Part shown: positions 7,962 to 16,799 of the stretch, piece by piece | Layout of the letters: each line of letters begins with the position of its first letter | Numbering within the stretch: the stretch's first letter is position 1 | Assembly: GCA_937873495.1 (NCBI GenBank) | Contig: CALMXZ010000010.1 | Span: forward strand, 124,001 to 188,000 | DNA: 64,000 nt | Direction: 5' to 3' | Source of the DNA: an uncultured Trueperaceae bacterium | GTDB lineage: Bacteria > Deinococcota > Deinococci > Deinococcales > Trueperaceae | Translations under genes and position numbers: made by a program | Notes under the pieces: generated by a model | What the model was told of the DNA's origin: nothing | The model's database searches: none | The model's input: only the letters and a program-made list of their open reading frames with translations

Positions 7962-9533
7962 ATGGCTAGCAGGAGTGCCGCCCCGTGCATGGTCAGCTTC
8001 CGCGGCCACACGGCGCCGGAGTGGGTGCTGGATGCGCTGAGGCGCGGCTCCGTTGGTGCCGTCTGCCTCTTTCGGTACAACTTCGCCTCGCTCGAGCAGT
8101 TGCGGGCGCTGAACGTCTCGCTCATGGCCGCGGCCGCCGAGGGCGGGTTCCCGCCTCCCATCATCGGCATCGACCAGGAGGGCGGCCAGCTCATGGCCGT
8201 GACGGACGGCGCCACGGAGCTGCCAGGCAACATGGCGTTGGGTGCGGTGGCGGCGGGTTGCTCCATACCGACGGGGGAGGAAGCCGCTCGCACCACCGGC
8301 GTGGTGCTCGGGATGGAGCTCCTCGCGCTGGGCTGCAACATGAACTTCGCGCCGGTGCTAGACCTCGCCACCCGCCCGGAGAGCGACGTCATGGGGGTGC
8401 GGGTGTTCGGCTCCGACCCCGACCTGGCGGGCCGGCTCGGGGCTCGGCTCATCGTGGGCATGCAGTCGACGGGCGTTCTGGCCACCGCCAAGCACTTCCC
8501 CGGCCACGGCGATACGCGCCAGGACAGCCACCACGGCGCCCCTGTCATCGACGCGCCGCTCGCCACCCTGGCGCGGCGTGAGCTGGTGCCGTTCCGCGCC
8601 GCCATCGCCGCCGGGGTGGCCGCCATCATGACCTGCCACGCGTACTACCCGGCCATCGACCCCGATGCGGTCGGCACCCACTCGCGCGCGGTGCTCGGCG
8701 ACCTTCTCCGCGGCGAGCTCGACTTCGACGGGCTCGTCATCACCGACGCCCTCGACATGCACGCGTTCGGCGCCATGTCCGGGGTGGAGCGTGCCCGTCG
8801 TGCCGTTGCCGCGGGTGCGGACCTGGCCCTGCTTGGGCACTTGGAGGATCAGGCGGAGATCGTCGCGAGCCTCCTCGGCAGTGCCGACGCCGCGAGCTCG
8901 GCTCGCGTCATGGCCGTCCGCGAGCGCCTGCCGCGCGAGCTGCCGCCGCTCGCGGTCATCGGCTCCGAGCTCCACCGCGAGGTGGCCCGTGCCACGTCGG
9001 AGGCGGCCGTCACGGCCGTGCGCGGCGAGCCGCGCCTCGCGTCCCTCGATGCCGTCCTGGTCGTGAGCGTCGATGCGGGCGACCTCACCCCCGCCGAGAC
9101 CACCTCCGGGCAGGAGTTGGGGTTGGCGGACGCGCTGCGCGCGTACGTCGCGGAGGTCACGGAAGTGCGCTTCCCGCGCGGGGCGAACACGGGCGAGGTC
9201 GACGCGGTCGTGGCCCGCGTGGCCCGTTGGCGTGGCGCTCGCGCCGCCGCCGGCGATGCGGGCGAGGTCGTCGTCGCCACGGTCAACGCCTCCGGCGACG
9301 AGGCGCAGCTCGCGCTCCTGCGGCGCCTGGCCGCGCTCGGGGCCGACCCTGTGCTCGTCGCCATGCGCAGCCCCCTTGACGTCGTGGTCGCCGATCACGT
9401 GGGTCGCGCCATCTGCACCTACGGCCGGCGCACCCCGCAGGCCGAGGCCGCGGCGCGCGTGCTGTGCGGCCAGATCCAGGCCACGGGTGCCCTGCCGGTC
9501 GCGTTGCCGGAGGGCGTGGGAGCGCGGGCGTGA
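7962..9533 (+). CDS. Beta-N-acetylhexosaminidase, glycoside hydrolase family 3 (NagZ-like)
   Basis: The GH3 N-terminal barrel shows IGIDQEGGQ, then KHFPGHGDT at 177-185, the DSH pair D188/H190 that acts as acid/base in NagZ-type enzymes, and a nucleophile Asp at about 262 in ITDALDM. These are signatures of GlcNAc-releasing GH3 enzymes rather than glucosidases. The remaining ~200 residues form a C-terminal alpha/beta domain as in longer Gram-positive NagZ proteins. No signal peptide is seen, so it probably acts on imported oligosaccharides in the cytoplasm. It starts 5 nt after the permease stop and overlaps the GH18 gene by 4 bp. Confidence 0.9.
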   Translation: MASRSAAPCMVSFRGHTAPEWVLDALRRGSVGAVCLFRYNFASLEQLRALNVSLMAAAAEGGFPPPIIGIDQEGGQLMAVTDGATELPGNMALGAVAAGCSIPTGEEAARTTGVVLGMELLALGCNMNFAPVLDLATRPESDVMGVRVFGSDPDLAGRLGARLIVGMQSTGVLATAKHFPGHGDTRQDSHHGAPVIDAPLATLARRELVPFRAAIAAGVAAIMTCHAYYPAIDPDAVGTHSRAVLGDLLRGELDFDGLVITDALDMHAFGAMSGVERARRAVAAGADLALLGHLEDQAEIVASLLGSADAASSARVMAVRERLPRELPPLAVIGSELHREVARATSEAAVTAVRGEPRLASLDAVLVVSVDAGDLTPAETTSGQELGLADALRAYVAEVTEVRFPRGANTGEVDAVVARVARWRGARAAAGDAGEVVVATVNASGDEAQLALLRRLAALGADPVLVAMRSPLDVVVADHVGRAICTYGRRTPQAEAAARVLCGQIQATGALPVALPEGVGARA

Positions 9534-10603
9534 GCCTTGTTCGCCTGGTCCGCAGGCACGTGAAGGCGGCGGCCCTGGCTCTCGCCCTGCTCAGCGGGCC
9601 GTTGACGACGGCGGGAGCGCAAGCCGCGAGCTGGTGCGTCGCCGTCTGGTACCCGTCATCGGATCATCCGGGCGGCTTCGAGACGATCGTCGCCAACGCG
9701 GACGTCGTGGACGTCGTCTTCCCGTTCTGGTACACGCCCGACGCCGACGGCAGGGTCCTGTCGCGCGCGGGCGCCGACTGGCGCGAGCAGGTGGCGGCTT
9801 GGAAGGGCGCCGGGCTGGTCGTGATGCCGAGCGTGTTCGCCACGCACTCGGGCTTCCTGGCCGAGCCGCGCAGGAGCGCCCACGTCGCCGCGCTCCTGGC
9901 CCTCGTCGACGAGAACGGTTACGACGGCCTCGACCTCGACTACGAGGAGTTCCCGTTGAGCACGCGCGAGCCTTTCAGCGAGCTCGTCGAGGCCCTCGGC
10001 GCCGGTCTCCACGCGCGCGGCAAGCTCCTCTCCGTCACGGTGCACGCCAAGACCGAGGCCGAGCCAGGCAGCTACCCCAGCGCCGCGGCGCAGGACTGGC
10101 CGCGCCTGGCCGCGGTCGCGGACGTCTTCAACGTGATGACGTACGACTACACGAACCGCAACGAGCCGCCCGGGCCGGTCGCGCCCCGCTCGTGGGTGGC
10201 GGACGTCGTTACCTACGGCTTGGGTGCGGTGGGTGCCGGGAAGCTCCAGCTCGGCCTCCCGTTCTACGGCTACGTCTGGAAGCGCGGGCGGCCCCCGGCG
10301 GCCGCGACCACGTGGGAGGCGACGCGGCGCCTGATCGACCAGTTCAAGCTCGACGCCGCGCGCGAGCCGGACAGCGGCGAGTTGACGGCCGACCTGAACG
10401 TGACCGGCCTGCCACGCCAGACCGTTTACGTGTCGGACGCCCTCACGTTGGCCGGGCGCCTCGCGGACTTGGCCGGGCGCGGTCTGGCGACGGCCGGGGT
10501 GGCGATCTGGGGGATCGGGGGAGAGGACCCCGCCACCTGGCAGGTCTTGCGCGACGCGCGCCCCGCGGAGTGCCGGCTGCGGGCGAGCGCGCCTACCGGG
10601 TAG
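9530..10603 (+). CDS. Exported glycoside hydrolase family 18 protein
   Basis: A 357-residue GH18 barrel with the signature DGLDLDYEE at 132-140, in which E139 is the expected catalytic acid, plus FNVMTYDYTN and LGLPFYGYVWK barrel strands. The N-terminus (VRRHVKAAALALALLSGPL, cleavage near GAQAAS) looks like a signal peptide, so it acts outside the cytoplasm. GTG at 9530 overlaps the GH3 stop. It resembles YaaH/chitinase-like proteins that cut chitin or peptidoglycan glycans. A plausible division of labour is that it releases oligosaccharides, the transporter imports them and the GH3 enzyme trims them. Confidence 0.88.
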   Translation: MSLVRLVRRHVKAAALALALLSGPLTTAGAQAASWCVAVWYPSSDHPGGFETIVANADVVDVVFPFWYTPDADGRVLSRAGADWREQVAAWKGAGLVVMPSVFATHSGFLAEPRRSAHVAALLALVDENGYDGLDLDYEEFPLSTREPFSELVEALGAGLHARGKLLSVTVHAKTEAEPGSYPSAAAQDWPRLAAVADVFNVMTYDYTNRNEPPGPVAPRSWVADVVTYGLGAVGAGKLQLGLPFYGYVWKRGRPPAAATTWEATRRLIDQFKLDAAREPDSGELTADLNVTGLPRQTVYVSDALTLAGRLADLAGRGLATAGVAIWGIGGEDPATWQVLRDARPAECRLRASAPTG

Positions 10604-10655
10604 GCTGCGGTCTCGACATGGTCTACGAACGGGCCCGCCGGGGCGACGATCCCAG

Positions 10656-11924
10656 ATGACGCCGAGCAAGGCCACGCGCGAACAGCTCAGGGAGCACAAC
10701 CGCCGCTTGGTGCTGCGCATGCTCTACCAGGGCGAGGTGAACACGCGCGCCGCGCTCGCGACCGTCACGGGGCTCACCAAGCCCACGGTCTCGAACCTCG
10801 TCGGGGAGCTCATCGACGAAGGGCTCGTCGTCGAGGAAGGTCTCGGCCGGGCGAGCGGCAGCGGCGGCAAGCGCCCGACGCTCCTCGCGTTCAACCCGCG
10901 GGCCCGTCAGGTCATCGGCGTGGCCCTCGGTAGCGAGCGCGTGAGCGCCGCCCTCGCCGACCTGGCCGGGGAGACGAGCGCCGTGCACGTCCTGGAGCCC
11001 GCCGTGGCGGGACCGACCCCGCTCCGGCCGGGAGCGCTGGGCACGACGGCACCCGGCCCTGACACGGCCGGCCCTGACGCGGCCGGCATGACCAAGGCCG
11101 GCATGACCAAGGCCGGCACGGCCACGACCGGCACGGCCACGACCGGAGCCGCCGCCGTCCTGCGGGCGGTGGAGGACGCGGTGGCCGCGCTCGTGCCGCA
11201 GCTGGACGCGCCGCTCCTCGCCGTGGGCGTCGCCGTGCCGGGGCGGGTGCGGCCTGGCACCGGCGTCGTGAGGCGTTCCGCCGTGCTCGGCATCGGCGAC
11301 GAGCTCCCGCTGGGCGAGCTCCTGACGGACCGCCTCGGCGTGCCCGTCCACGTGGGCAACTTCGCCGAGCTCTGCGCGCTCGGGCAGTTCAGCTACGGCC
11401 TCGGAGAGCGCACTCCGACCGGCACGCTCGTGAGCATGACCCTCGACGACGACCTCGAGCTCGGCGTCGTGCTGCACCCGAGCGGCGCGCACTTCGGGAG
11501 CGAGCTCGCGGGTCCGATGATCGAGGAGTTGCACCTCGGCTGGAGCGCCTTCAAGGCCCGCGCCGCGGAGCTCGTGCGTGAGCGGCCCGATGCGCTCCCC
11601 TGGGGCGAGAGGTACCTGAACGTGCGGCGGGCGGCGGGCGACGGCGACCCGGGCGCCGCGCAGCTCCTGTCCGAGCTGGCGGCCGCGCTCGCCAGGCCCC
11701 TCGCATGGGTCGTCTCCGTGCTGCAACCGGCCAACGTCTCGCTCGTCGGCGGGGTGACGGACCTGGGCGAGGCGTTCCTCGCGCGGCTCGGCGCCGAGGC
11801 TACGGCGCTCCTCGGCGGCGGGGCCTTGGACGACGTCTCGCTCAGCATGGCCTACTCGAACCGCCTCGGCGCGATGGGCGCGGTCGCCCTGGCCAACCGG
11901 GCCGAGCTGGAGCTGATCGCGTGA
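10656..11924 (+). CDS. ROK-family transcriptional regulator with pentapeptide-repeat insert
   Basis: An N-terminal winged helix (about 10-75, with TRAALATVTGLTKPTVSNLV) precedes a ROK sugar-binding domain. The classical ROK zinc motif CxCGxxGC and the GEIGH element are not visible, so it is divergent and probably not a kinase. Residues 134-163 are six five-residue repeats (GPDTA, GPDAA, GMTKA twice, GTATT twice) inserted near the start of the ROK fold. The stop overlaps the LacI-type sensor start by 4 bp. It is the only protein of the operon with a recognisable DNA-binding domain and is therefore the best candidate to bind the inverted repeat at 3964-3986. Confidence 0.87.
   Translation: MTPSKATREQLREHNRRLVLRMLYQGEVNTRAALATVTGLTKPTVSNLVGELIDEGLVVEEGLGRASGSGGKRPTLLAFNPRARQVIGVALGSERVSAALADLAGETSAVHVLEPAVAGPTPLRPGALGTTAPGPDTAGPDAAGMTKAGMTKAGTATTGTATTGAAAVLRAVEDAVAALVPQLDAPLLAVGVAVPGRVRPGTGVVRRSAVLGIGDELPLGELLTDRLGVPVHVGNFAELCALGQFSYGLGERTPTGTLVSMTLDDDLELGVVLHPSGAHFGSELAGPMIEELHLGWSAFKARAAELVRERPDALPWGERYLNVRRAAGDGDPGAAQLLSELAAALARPLAWVVSVLQPANVSLVGGVTDLGEAFLARLGAEATALLGGGALDDVSLSMAYSNRLGAMGAVALANRAELELIA
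11055..11144 (+). repeat. Six tandem 15-bp units inside the ROK gene
   Basis: Units begin at 11055, 11070, 11085, 11100, 11115 and 11130. They form three pairs: the second and third pairs are identical copies and the first differs by one base. Each unit encodes a pentapeptide, so reading frame is always kept. The pattern suggests recent duplication. Confidence 0.9.
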
Positions 11925-12949
11925 CCCGCTCTCGCGTGAACGACTCGCGCCGTCGCGCCGACCCGACGCGCTCCCGTGCCGACGAGGCGCGCTCCGGGGG
12001 CGACGCTGCGCGCGCTCGCGCCGGAACCGCGTGGCGGGCCGGCGCAGGCCGGCCGGGCGCGCTCGTCGCCCTCCTCAACAACCTGGACGGGGTCTTCCAG
12101 CGCAGCGTCCTCCAGGGGGCCGGGGAGGTGGCGGCGGCGCATGGGTTGCCGCTCGAACCGGTGGCGCTTGGCGGCCTGTCCGCTACCGAAGTGGGAACGC
12201 TGCTGGACCGCGCCTTGGGAACCGGCCGCGCCGCGCAGGGCGCAGGGGGCGCCCGCGGTGCGCAGGGCGCTTGGGTTGCCCGCGGCGCGCTCGTGCTCTC
12301 CAGCGCCCTCCGGGACGCGGACCTGGCCAAGCTGGCCGCGGCCGGACTGCCGGTGACGCTCGTCAGCCACCACTCCGCTGCCCCCGGCCAGCCGACGGTG
12401 ATGTTCGACAACCACCAGGGCGTCAAGCAGCTCATGCAGCACGTCGTCTCCGACTGCGGGAGACGCCGACCCGTGTACATAGGCGGCGACGCCTCGCAGC
12501 TCGACGGCAGGGAGCGCGAGCTGGCCTTCCGGGACGAGCTCCTGCGGCACGACCTGCGCGTGCCCGAGGGGCACATGCTCGTCGGCGGCTTCACGCCGGA
12601 CCTGGCGCGGCGGGCGCTCCGGGAGTTCGTGGCGGCCGGGAACGACTTCGATGCCGTGGTCGCCGCGGACTACCTCATGGCCATCGCCGCGGCCGAGACC
12701 CTCGGCCAGGCCGGCGTGCGGGTACCGGAGGACGTCGTGGTCGTCGGTTACGGCGACGGTCCGGAGGCCGAGGCCGCCGGCGTGACGACCGTGGCGGCCG
12801 ACGTCGTCGAGCTCGGCCGGCGCGCCGCCAGGCAGCTGGTGGCGCAGCTCTCGTCGGAGCGCGCCATCGGCGGCCGCACGCTCCTCAGCACGCACCTCGT
12901 CAGGCGCGCGAGCAGCTGCCGAGCGCGAGCGCCTTCTGACCTCGTCTAG
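11921..12949 (+). CDS. LacI/GalR-type sugar-sensor domain lacking the HTH
   Basis: The 342-residue product aligns by eye with the periplasmic-binding-protein-like effector domain of LacI/GalR regulators from about residue 45: PGALVALLNNLDGVFQ, VMFDNHQGVKQLMQH, RRPVYIGGD, DAVVAADYLMA and VPEDVVVVGYGDG. The expected N-terminal helix-turn-helix (about 55 residues with a hinge) is absent. Instead there are ~44 Arg/Ala-rich residues. A further Ala/Gly run lies near 105-125. GTG at 11921 overlaps the ROK stop, so the two are translationally coupled. It may modulate the ROK regulator or bind sugar on its own. Confidence 0.78.
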   Translation: MTRSRVNDSRRRADPTRSRADEARSGGDAARARAGTAWRAGAGRPGALVALLNNLDGVFQRSVLQGAGEVAAAHGLPLEPVALGGLSATEVGTLLDRALGTGRAAQGAGGARGAQGAWVARGALVLSSALRDADLAKLAAAGLPVTLVSHHSAAPGQPTVMFDNHQGVKQLMQHVVSDCGRRRPVYIGGDASQLDGRERELAFRDELLRHDLRVPEGHMLVGGFTPDLARRALREFVAAGNDFDAVVAADYLMAIAAAETLGQAGVRVPEDVVVVGYGDGPEAEAAGVTTVAADVVELGRRAARQLVAQLSSERAIGGRTLLSTHLVRRASSCRARAPSDLV

Positions 12950-12982
12950 GACGCGGGCGGCGGGTCGCCGACGCCTTGGCCC

Positions 12983-14401
12983 TCAGGCGGCCTCCCCGCC
13001 CACGATGATCTCGCTGACGAGCAGGTGCGGCTGGCCCACCTCGACGGGCAACGACCCAGATATGGAGCCGCACATGCCGGGCGCGGTAGAGAGGTCGTCG
13101 GAGACGGCCACGATGCGCTTGATGGACTCGGGGCCCTTGCCGACGAGCATGGCGCCGCGCACGGGCTCCGCCAGCTCGCCGTTCCTGATCATGTACCCCT
13201 CGGTGACGGCGAAGTTGTACTCGCCGGAACCCGGCCGGACCTGGCCGCCGCCCATCGACTTGGCGTAGAGGCCCAGCTCGACGCCCTTGAACAGGTCCGC
13301 CTTGGGCGTGCTGCCGGGGAGGACGAACGTGTTGCGCATGCGCGACGTGGGCGCGAACGTGTAGTCCTGGCGCCGGCCAGAGCCGGTGGCGCGGTAGCCC
13401 GTCATGCGCGAGCCCCAGCGGTCGACCATGTAGCTCTCGAGGACGCCGTCGCGGATGAGCACGGTGCGCTCGGTCGGCAAGCCCTCGTCGTCGAAGCGCG
13501 AGGAGCCCCAGCCGTTGGCAGTCGTGCCGTCATCGACGTAGGTGACGACCTCCGAAGCGACCTGCTCGCCGAGCTTGCCCGTGAGCGCGGAGGCGTTGTG
13601 CGCGACCGAGGTCGTCTCGAGCAGGTGGCCGAGGGCCTCGTGGAAGATGACCCCGCCGAAGGCGTTGCCGATGACGACGGGCATGGATCCGGCCGGCGCC
13701 TTGCGCGCGCGCAGGTTCAGGAGGGCGACCTCGGCCGCGCGCCTGCCTATCTCCGCCGGCGGGTAGGCGTCGAGGAGCTCGAGTCCCAGCGACAGGCCCG
13801 GGCCGTCGTGGGCCGTCTGGGTGTCCTTGCCGTCCGACGCGATGGCCTGGGCGATCAGGCGCGTGCGGACGCGCCTGTCGTCCACCACGGCGCCGTCGGA
13901 GGTGGCGACGCTCACGTCCTGCTCCCATTCGAGGAGCCGCGCTTCTACTTGCTTGATCTCGGGCGCCAGGCGCGCGCCCGCGTCGAGCTCGCGGAGGCGT
14001 TCGAGGCGCCAGGCCTTGTCGCGCGCGTCGAACGGCACGCTGGGCGCGTGGATGTCCGGGCCGGCGTCCAGCCGGCGTAGGTCGAGCCCGCCGCGGCCCT
14101 TCGCGTCGGGCGTCCCAGGCGCGCCAGGGGTGCCTGCGCCGCCGCGCACGGCCACCAGGCTGCCGAGAAGCTCGCCCAGCGCCGCGTCGGTCAGGTCGTT
14201 CGTGTAGCCGTAGACGACGTCCGTGCCGAAGAACAGCCGGATGCCGGCGCCGTGCTCGAGGGCGCTCGTGGCGTCCTCGACCTGGCCGTCGATGGTCCGC
14301 AGGTGACGGCGCCGCCAACGCTCGACGTAGACCTCGACGTAGTCCGCGCCGGCGCGCCGCCCCTGCTGGATGAGGGAAGCGTACGTATCGTGGTTCAGCA
14401 T
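12983..14401 (-). CDS. tldD: TldD-type metalloprotease
   Basis: A 472-residue member of the TldD/PmbA family. The zinc motif HEALGH lies at 254-259 within GGVIFHEALGHLLETTS, and the C-terminal region has the family's SGEYNFAVTEGYMIRNGE stretch. TldD with TldE degrades unfolded peptides and matures some RiPPs; no tldE or RiPP precursor is visible here. A Gly/Pro-rich loop (about 90-105) breaks the N-terminal domain. It converges on the LacI-type gene with a 33-bp gap. A TACCAT hexamer 6 nt before the ATG supports this start as a leaderless transcript. Confidence 0.93.
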   Translation of the reverse strand: MLNHDTYASLIQQGRRAGADYVEVYVERWRRRHLRTIDGQVEDATSALEHGAGIRLFFGTDVVYGYTNDLTDAALGELLGSLVAVRGGAGTPGAPGTPDAKGRGGLDLRRLDAGPDIHAPSVPFDARDKAWRLERLRELDAGARLAPEIKQVEARLLEWEQDVSVATSDGAVVDDRRVRTRLIAQAIASDGKDTQTAHDGPGLSLGLELLDAYPPAEIGRRAAEVALLNLRARKAPAGSMPVVIGNAFGGVIFHEALGHLLETTSVAHNASALTGKLGEQVASEVVTYVDDGTTANGWGSSRFDDEGLPTERTVLIRDGVLESYMVDRWGSRMTGYRATGSGRRQDYTFAPTSRMRNTFVLPGSTPKADLFKGVELGLYAKSMGGGQVRPGSGEYNFAVTEGYMIRNGELAEPVRGAMLVGKGPESIKRIVAVSDDLSTAPGMCGSISGSLPVEVGQPHLLVSEIIVGGEAA

Positions 14402-14407
14402 CTTCAG

Positions 14408-14413
14408 ATGGTA
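14408..14413 (-). promoter_or_regulatory. Leaderless -10 box of tldD
   Basis: On the minus strand TACCAT stands 6 nt before the ATG of tldD, matching the TANNNT leaderless pattern. Confidence 0.5.
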
Positions 14414-14514
14414 CCGCGCCGACCGCGTGACCTACCGCCGCCGGAGGCGCCGGCCGGAGGTTCCAGGGTGGCACCCGTCGCCGGCGCCCGCCATGGGCGT
14501 CCGCCGCAGGCGAC

Positions 14515-15522
14515 TCACTCTTGCCGCCGCGTGCAGTACATGTACGGCTCGCCCGCGTACGCGTCGGTCCAGCACAAAGACTCCCGCCAGACCCCGGAAG
14601 AGTCGCGCACCTCGAAGCGCGTCGCGAAGTGACCGGTAGGCTGCCCGCCAGTCGGGAAGAACGCCAACGTATCGCCCACCGCCGCCCAATCGCCCGTGCC
14701 CGCCCAGCTCGCGTAGCGGTCACGCCACTCGCCGGGCGTCACCTCCACCACGCCGCCCACCGCGGAGGCGTCGATGTAGTGTCCGTTGGCTCCGAACACG
14801 TAAAGGTTGCCGGCGCTGCCGTCGCTCGAGAACCACTCCCCGATCAGACTGGACTCCAGCGCGTGGTCGTAAGCCGGGGAGCCGAGATCGAGCGAGTAGA
14901 GGACGTTGGCGACGTCCACCCCGAACTCGCCGTCGTAGCTGACACAGCGCAAGGTGCTCATCGGCTCGACCGCTATGACAGGCACGGCCTGCGACCCGAA
15001 CCGGACCACCAGGGACAAGACGTCGTAGACGGAGCCGTCCGCCTGGATGAGCCGCATGGTCAGGGCCCGGTAGTCCCAGCCGTTACCGCTGGCCCCGCGC
15101 GAGGCGCGCGACAACGGGTCCGGCCCCTCGAAGTCGTCCGTGAGCCGGTCACCCGGTTCCACGAGGAGGGCGCTGGCCGCTTCCAGGGCCTGCGCGTAGC
15201 GCGCTTCTTCGCCGGTGGCGACAGGCCGCGGGGCCTCGACCGCGATGATGCACGTCGCGCCGAACTTGTCGGGCGGCGACTCCATGACGGCGCCGCCCCC
15301 GTTCGCCCCTTCCTGCCACCCTGCCGGCACCTTGAACGTCAGGCTCCCGACCTGCTCGGTCGCGCCGCTCGGTTCCCACACGGGCGCGGCCGCCGCGAGG
15401 AGGGCGGCCGGTGTCTCGAAGGTGCGGGGCCCGCCGCCACCGCCGCCGGCGGGGCCGGAACCGCCGCACCCTACCGTCCACATCAGGAGACCCAACGCCA
15501 ACAGGAACGATCTGCGGAACAT
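14515..15522 (-). CDS. Probable lipoprotein, unknown function
   Basis: The 335-residue product begins with a basic/hydrophobic leader (MFRRSFLLALGLLMW) and a lipobox-like TVGC, then a glycine-rich linker. The rest is acidic and secreted-like. It contains TFKVPAGWQEG early on, as in small secreted proteins with PsbP-like folds, and ends in a region resembling a lipocalin-like stability domain (LIGEWFSSDGSAGNLYVF, GEWRDRY). I cannot assign a family. ATG at 15522 was chosen; a GTG two codons upstream sits closer to the GGAGG and is an alternative. Confidence 0.7.
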   Translation of the reverse strand: MFRRSFLLALGLLMWTVGCGGSGPAGGGGGGPRTFETPAALLAAAAPVWEPSGATEQVGSLTFKVPAGWQEGANGGGAVMESPPDKFGATCIIAVEAPRPVATGEEARYAQALEAASALLVEPGDRLTDDFEGPDPLSRASRGASGNGWDYRALTMRLIQADGSVYDVLSLVVRFGSQAVPVIAVEPMSTLRCVSYDGEFGVDVANVLYSLDLGSPAYDHALESSLIGEWFSSDGSAGNLYVFGANGHYIDASAVGGVVEVTPGEWRDRYASWAGTGDWAAVGDTLAFFPTGGQPTGHFATRFEVRDSSGVWRESLCWTDAYAGEPYMYCTRRQE

Positions 15523-15730
15523 CAGCACGACACCTCCCGTGTCCGGCCTCCCCCTCGGGCCAGCACCTGCACCACAAGCGTGGGAAGTTGAACGGCGCAG
15601 TGTAGCTCCGGCTCCCGACGCGCGCTGTGCAGGTGCACCGGCACGACGCGACGGCGCTCGCCTACGCTCGTCTGCACGCGCCGAGCGGCTGGCCGGCATG
15701 CATGGCGTCCGAAGCGTGCCAACTGCGTGC

Positions 15731-15764
15731 TCGTATAGCGGCTTCGCTCGTGTAGCGGCTTCGC
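15731..15764. repeat. 17-bp tandem duplication
   Basis: Two adjacent 17-bp copies (15731-15747 and 15748-15764) differ by one base and share the core TAGCGGCTTCGC. Function unknown. Confidence 0.8.
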
Positions 15765-15839
15765 ATGGCGATCCGGACCGATGATCGGACGCGTGCCAGC
15801 AGCGTGCTCATGGAGCGGCTCCGGCCTCCAGCGCCTGGG

Positions 15840-15845
15840 TAGCAT
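15840..15845 (+). promoter_or_regulatory. Leaderless -10 box of the sirtuin gene
   Basis: TAGCAT stands 5 nt before the ATG at 15851, matching the TANNNT leaderless pattern. Confidence 0.5.
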
Positions 15846-15850
15846 CTCCC

Positions 15851-16726
15851 ATGACCGAGGAACAGCCAAGCGCGCGGCCGCCTGCCGTCACGCCGTCCGA
15901 CGTCCACGCGCTCGCCGCCTTCCTTGCCCTCCACCGTAGCCTCGTCTTGACGGGCGCCGGGATCAGCACGGACTCCGGTATCCCCGACTACCGCGGCGTT
16001 AACCGCCGGGCGCCCGCGCCCAAGCCGATGACCTACCAGGAGTTCGTCCGCGGCGAGGAGGCGCGCCGGCGGTACTGGTCGCGCAGCGCGGTCGGCTGGG
16101 CGCACATGGCACAGCGCGCCCCGAACGCGGGCCACGCCGCGGTCGCTAGACTCGAGGACCTCGGCAGGCTCACAGGCGTCGTGACGCAGAACGTCGACGG
16201 CCTACACCGCAAGGCCGGCACCCGGGAACTCGTCGAGCTGCACGGTGACCTCGCGCTCGTCGTCTGCTTGAACTGCGGCGCGCGCGAGGAACGTGAGGGT
16301 TACCAGCAGCGCATGTTGACGGCCAACCCCGGGTTCGTGCCGGACGCGGTGCCGCTGCTGCCGGACGGCGACGCGGCGGTCGACCCCGAGGTCGCGCGCA
16401 CGTTCGCGGTACCCGTCTGCGCGGTCTGCGGCGGCGTGATGAAGCCCGACGTCATCTTCTTCGGCGAGAACGTGCCGAGGCCGCGGCTGGAGCGGGCGTG
16501 GGATCGGCTCGCGGCGGCCGACGGATTGGTGGTCCTCGGCTCGTCGCTGGAGGTCTTCTCGGGCTACCGCTTCGTGCGCGCGGCGCATACGCAGGGCAAG
16601 GCGGTCGCCGTCGTCAACCACGGCCCGACCCGCGCCGACGGCGAGGTGGAGCTGCGCCTGGAGGCGCGCATCGCGGATGTGCTGCCCGCCGCGGTCGCCG
16701 AGCTGGAAAGTGCGTTGCCGACGTGA
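15851..16726 (+). CDS. Sir2-family NAD-dependent protein deacetylase
   Basis: The 291-residue sirtuin has GAGISTDSGIPDYRG for NAD binding, TQNVDGLH, the catalytic His in ELHGDL, and four zinc cysteines as CLNC and CAVC. PDVIFFGENVP and GSSLEVFSGYR follow. It removes acyl groups from lysines using NAD in the cytoplasm. Length and motif order match SIRT4-like/class II bacterial sirtuins, in which about 50 residues separate the two Cys pairs. It is the first gene of a rightward pair with the Gmad2-domain gene 73 bp downstream; no functional link is apparent. Confidence 0.93.
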   Translation: MTEEQPSARPPAVTPSDVHALAAFLALHRSLVLTGAGISTDSGIPDYRGVNRRAPAPKPMTYQEFVRGEEARRRYWSRSAVGWAHMAQRAPNAGHAAVARLEDLGRLTGVVTQNVDGLHRKAGTRELVELHGDLALVVCLNCGAREEREGYQQRMLTANPGFVPDAVPLLPDGDAAVDPEVARTFAVPVCAVCGGVMKPDVIFFGENVPRPRLERAWDRLAAADGLVVLGSSLEVFSGYRFVRAAHTQGKAVAVVNHGPTRADGEVELRLEARIADVLPAAVAELESALPT

Positions 16727-16799
16727 ACGTTGCCGCCACATTAAGCTCAGATGTGTCCGGAGCGGCGAGACCTCATGTTGACTCGGGCAATATCGAGGC

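Larger units (their letters stand above)
15523..15850. other. Intergenic region between divergent genes
   Basis: This 328-bp stretch separates the lipoprotein gene from the sirtuin gene. Open frames across it look like noise in codon content. It holds a 17-bp tandem duplication (15731-15764) and the sirtuin -10 box at its right edge; no RNA gene is recognised. Confidence 0.6.
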
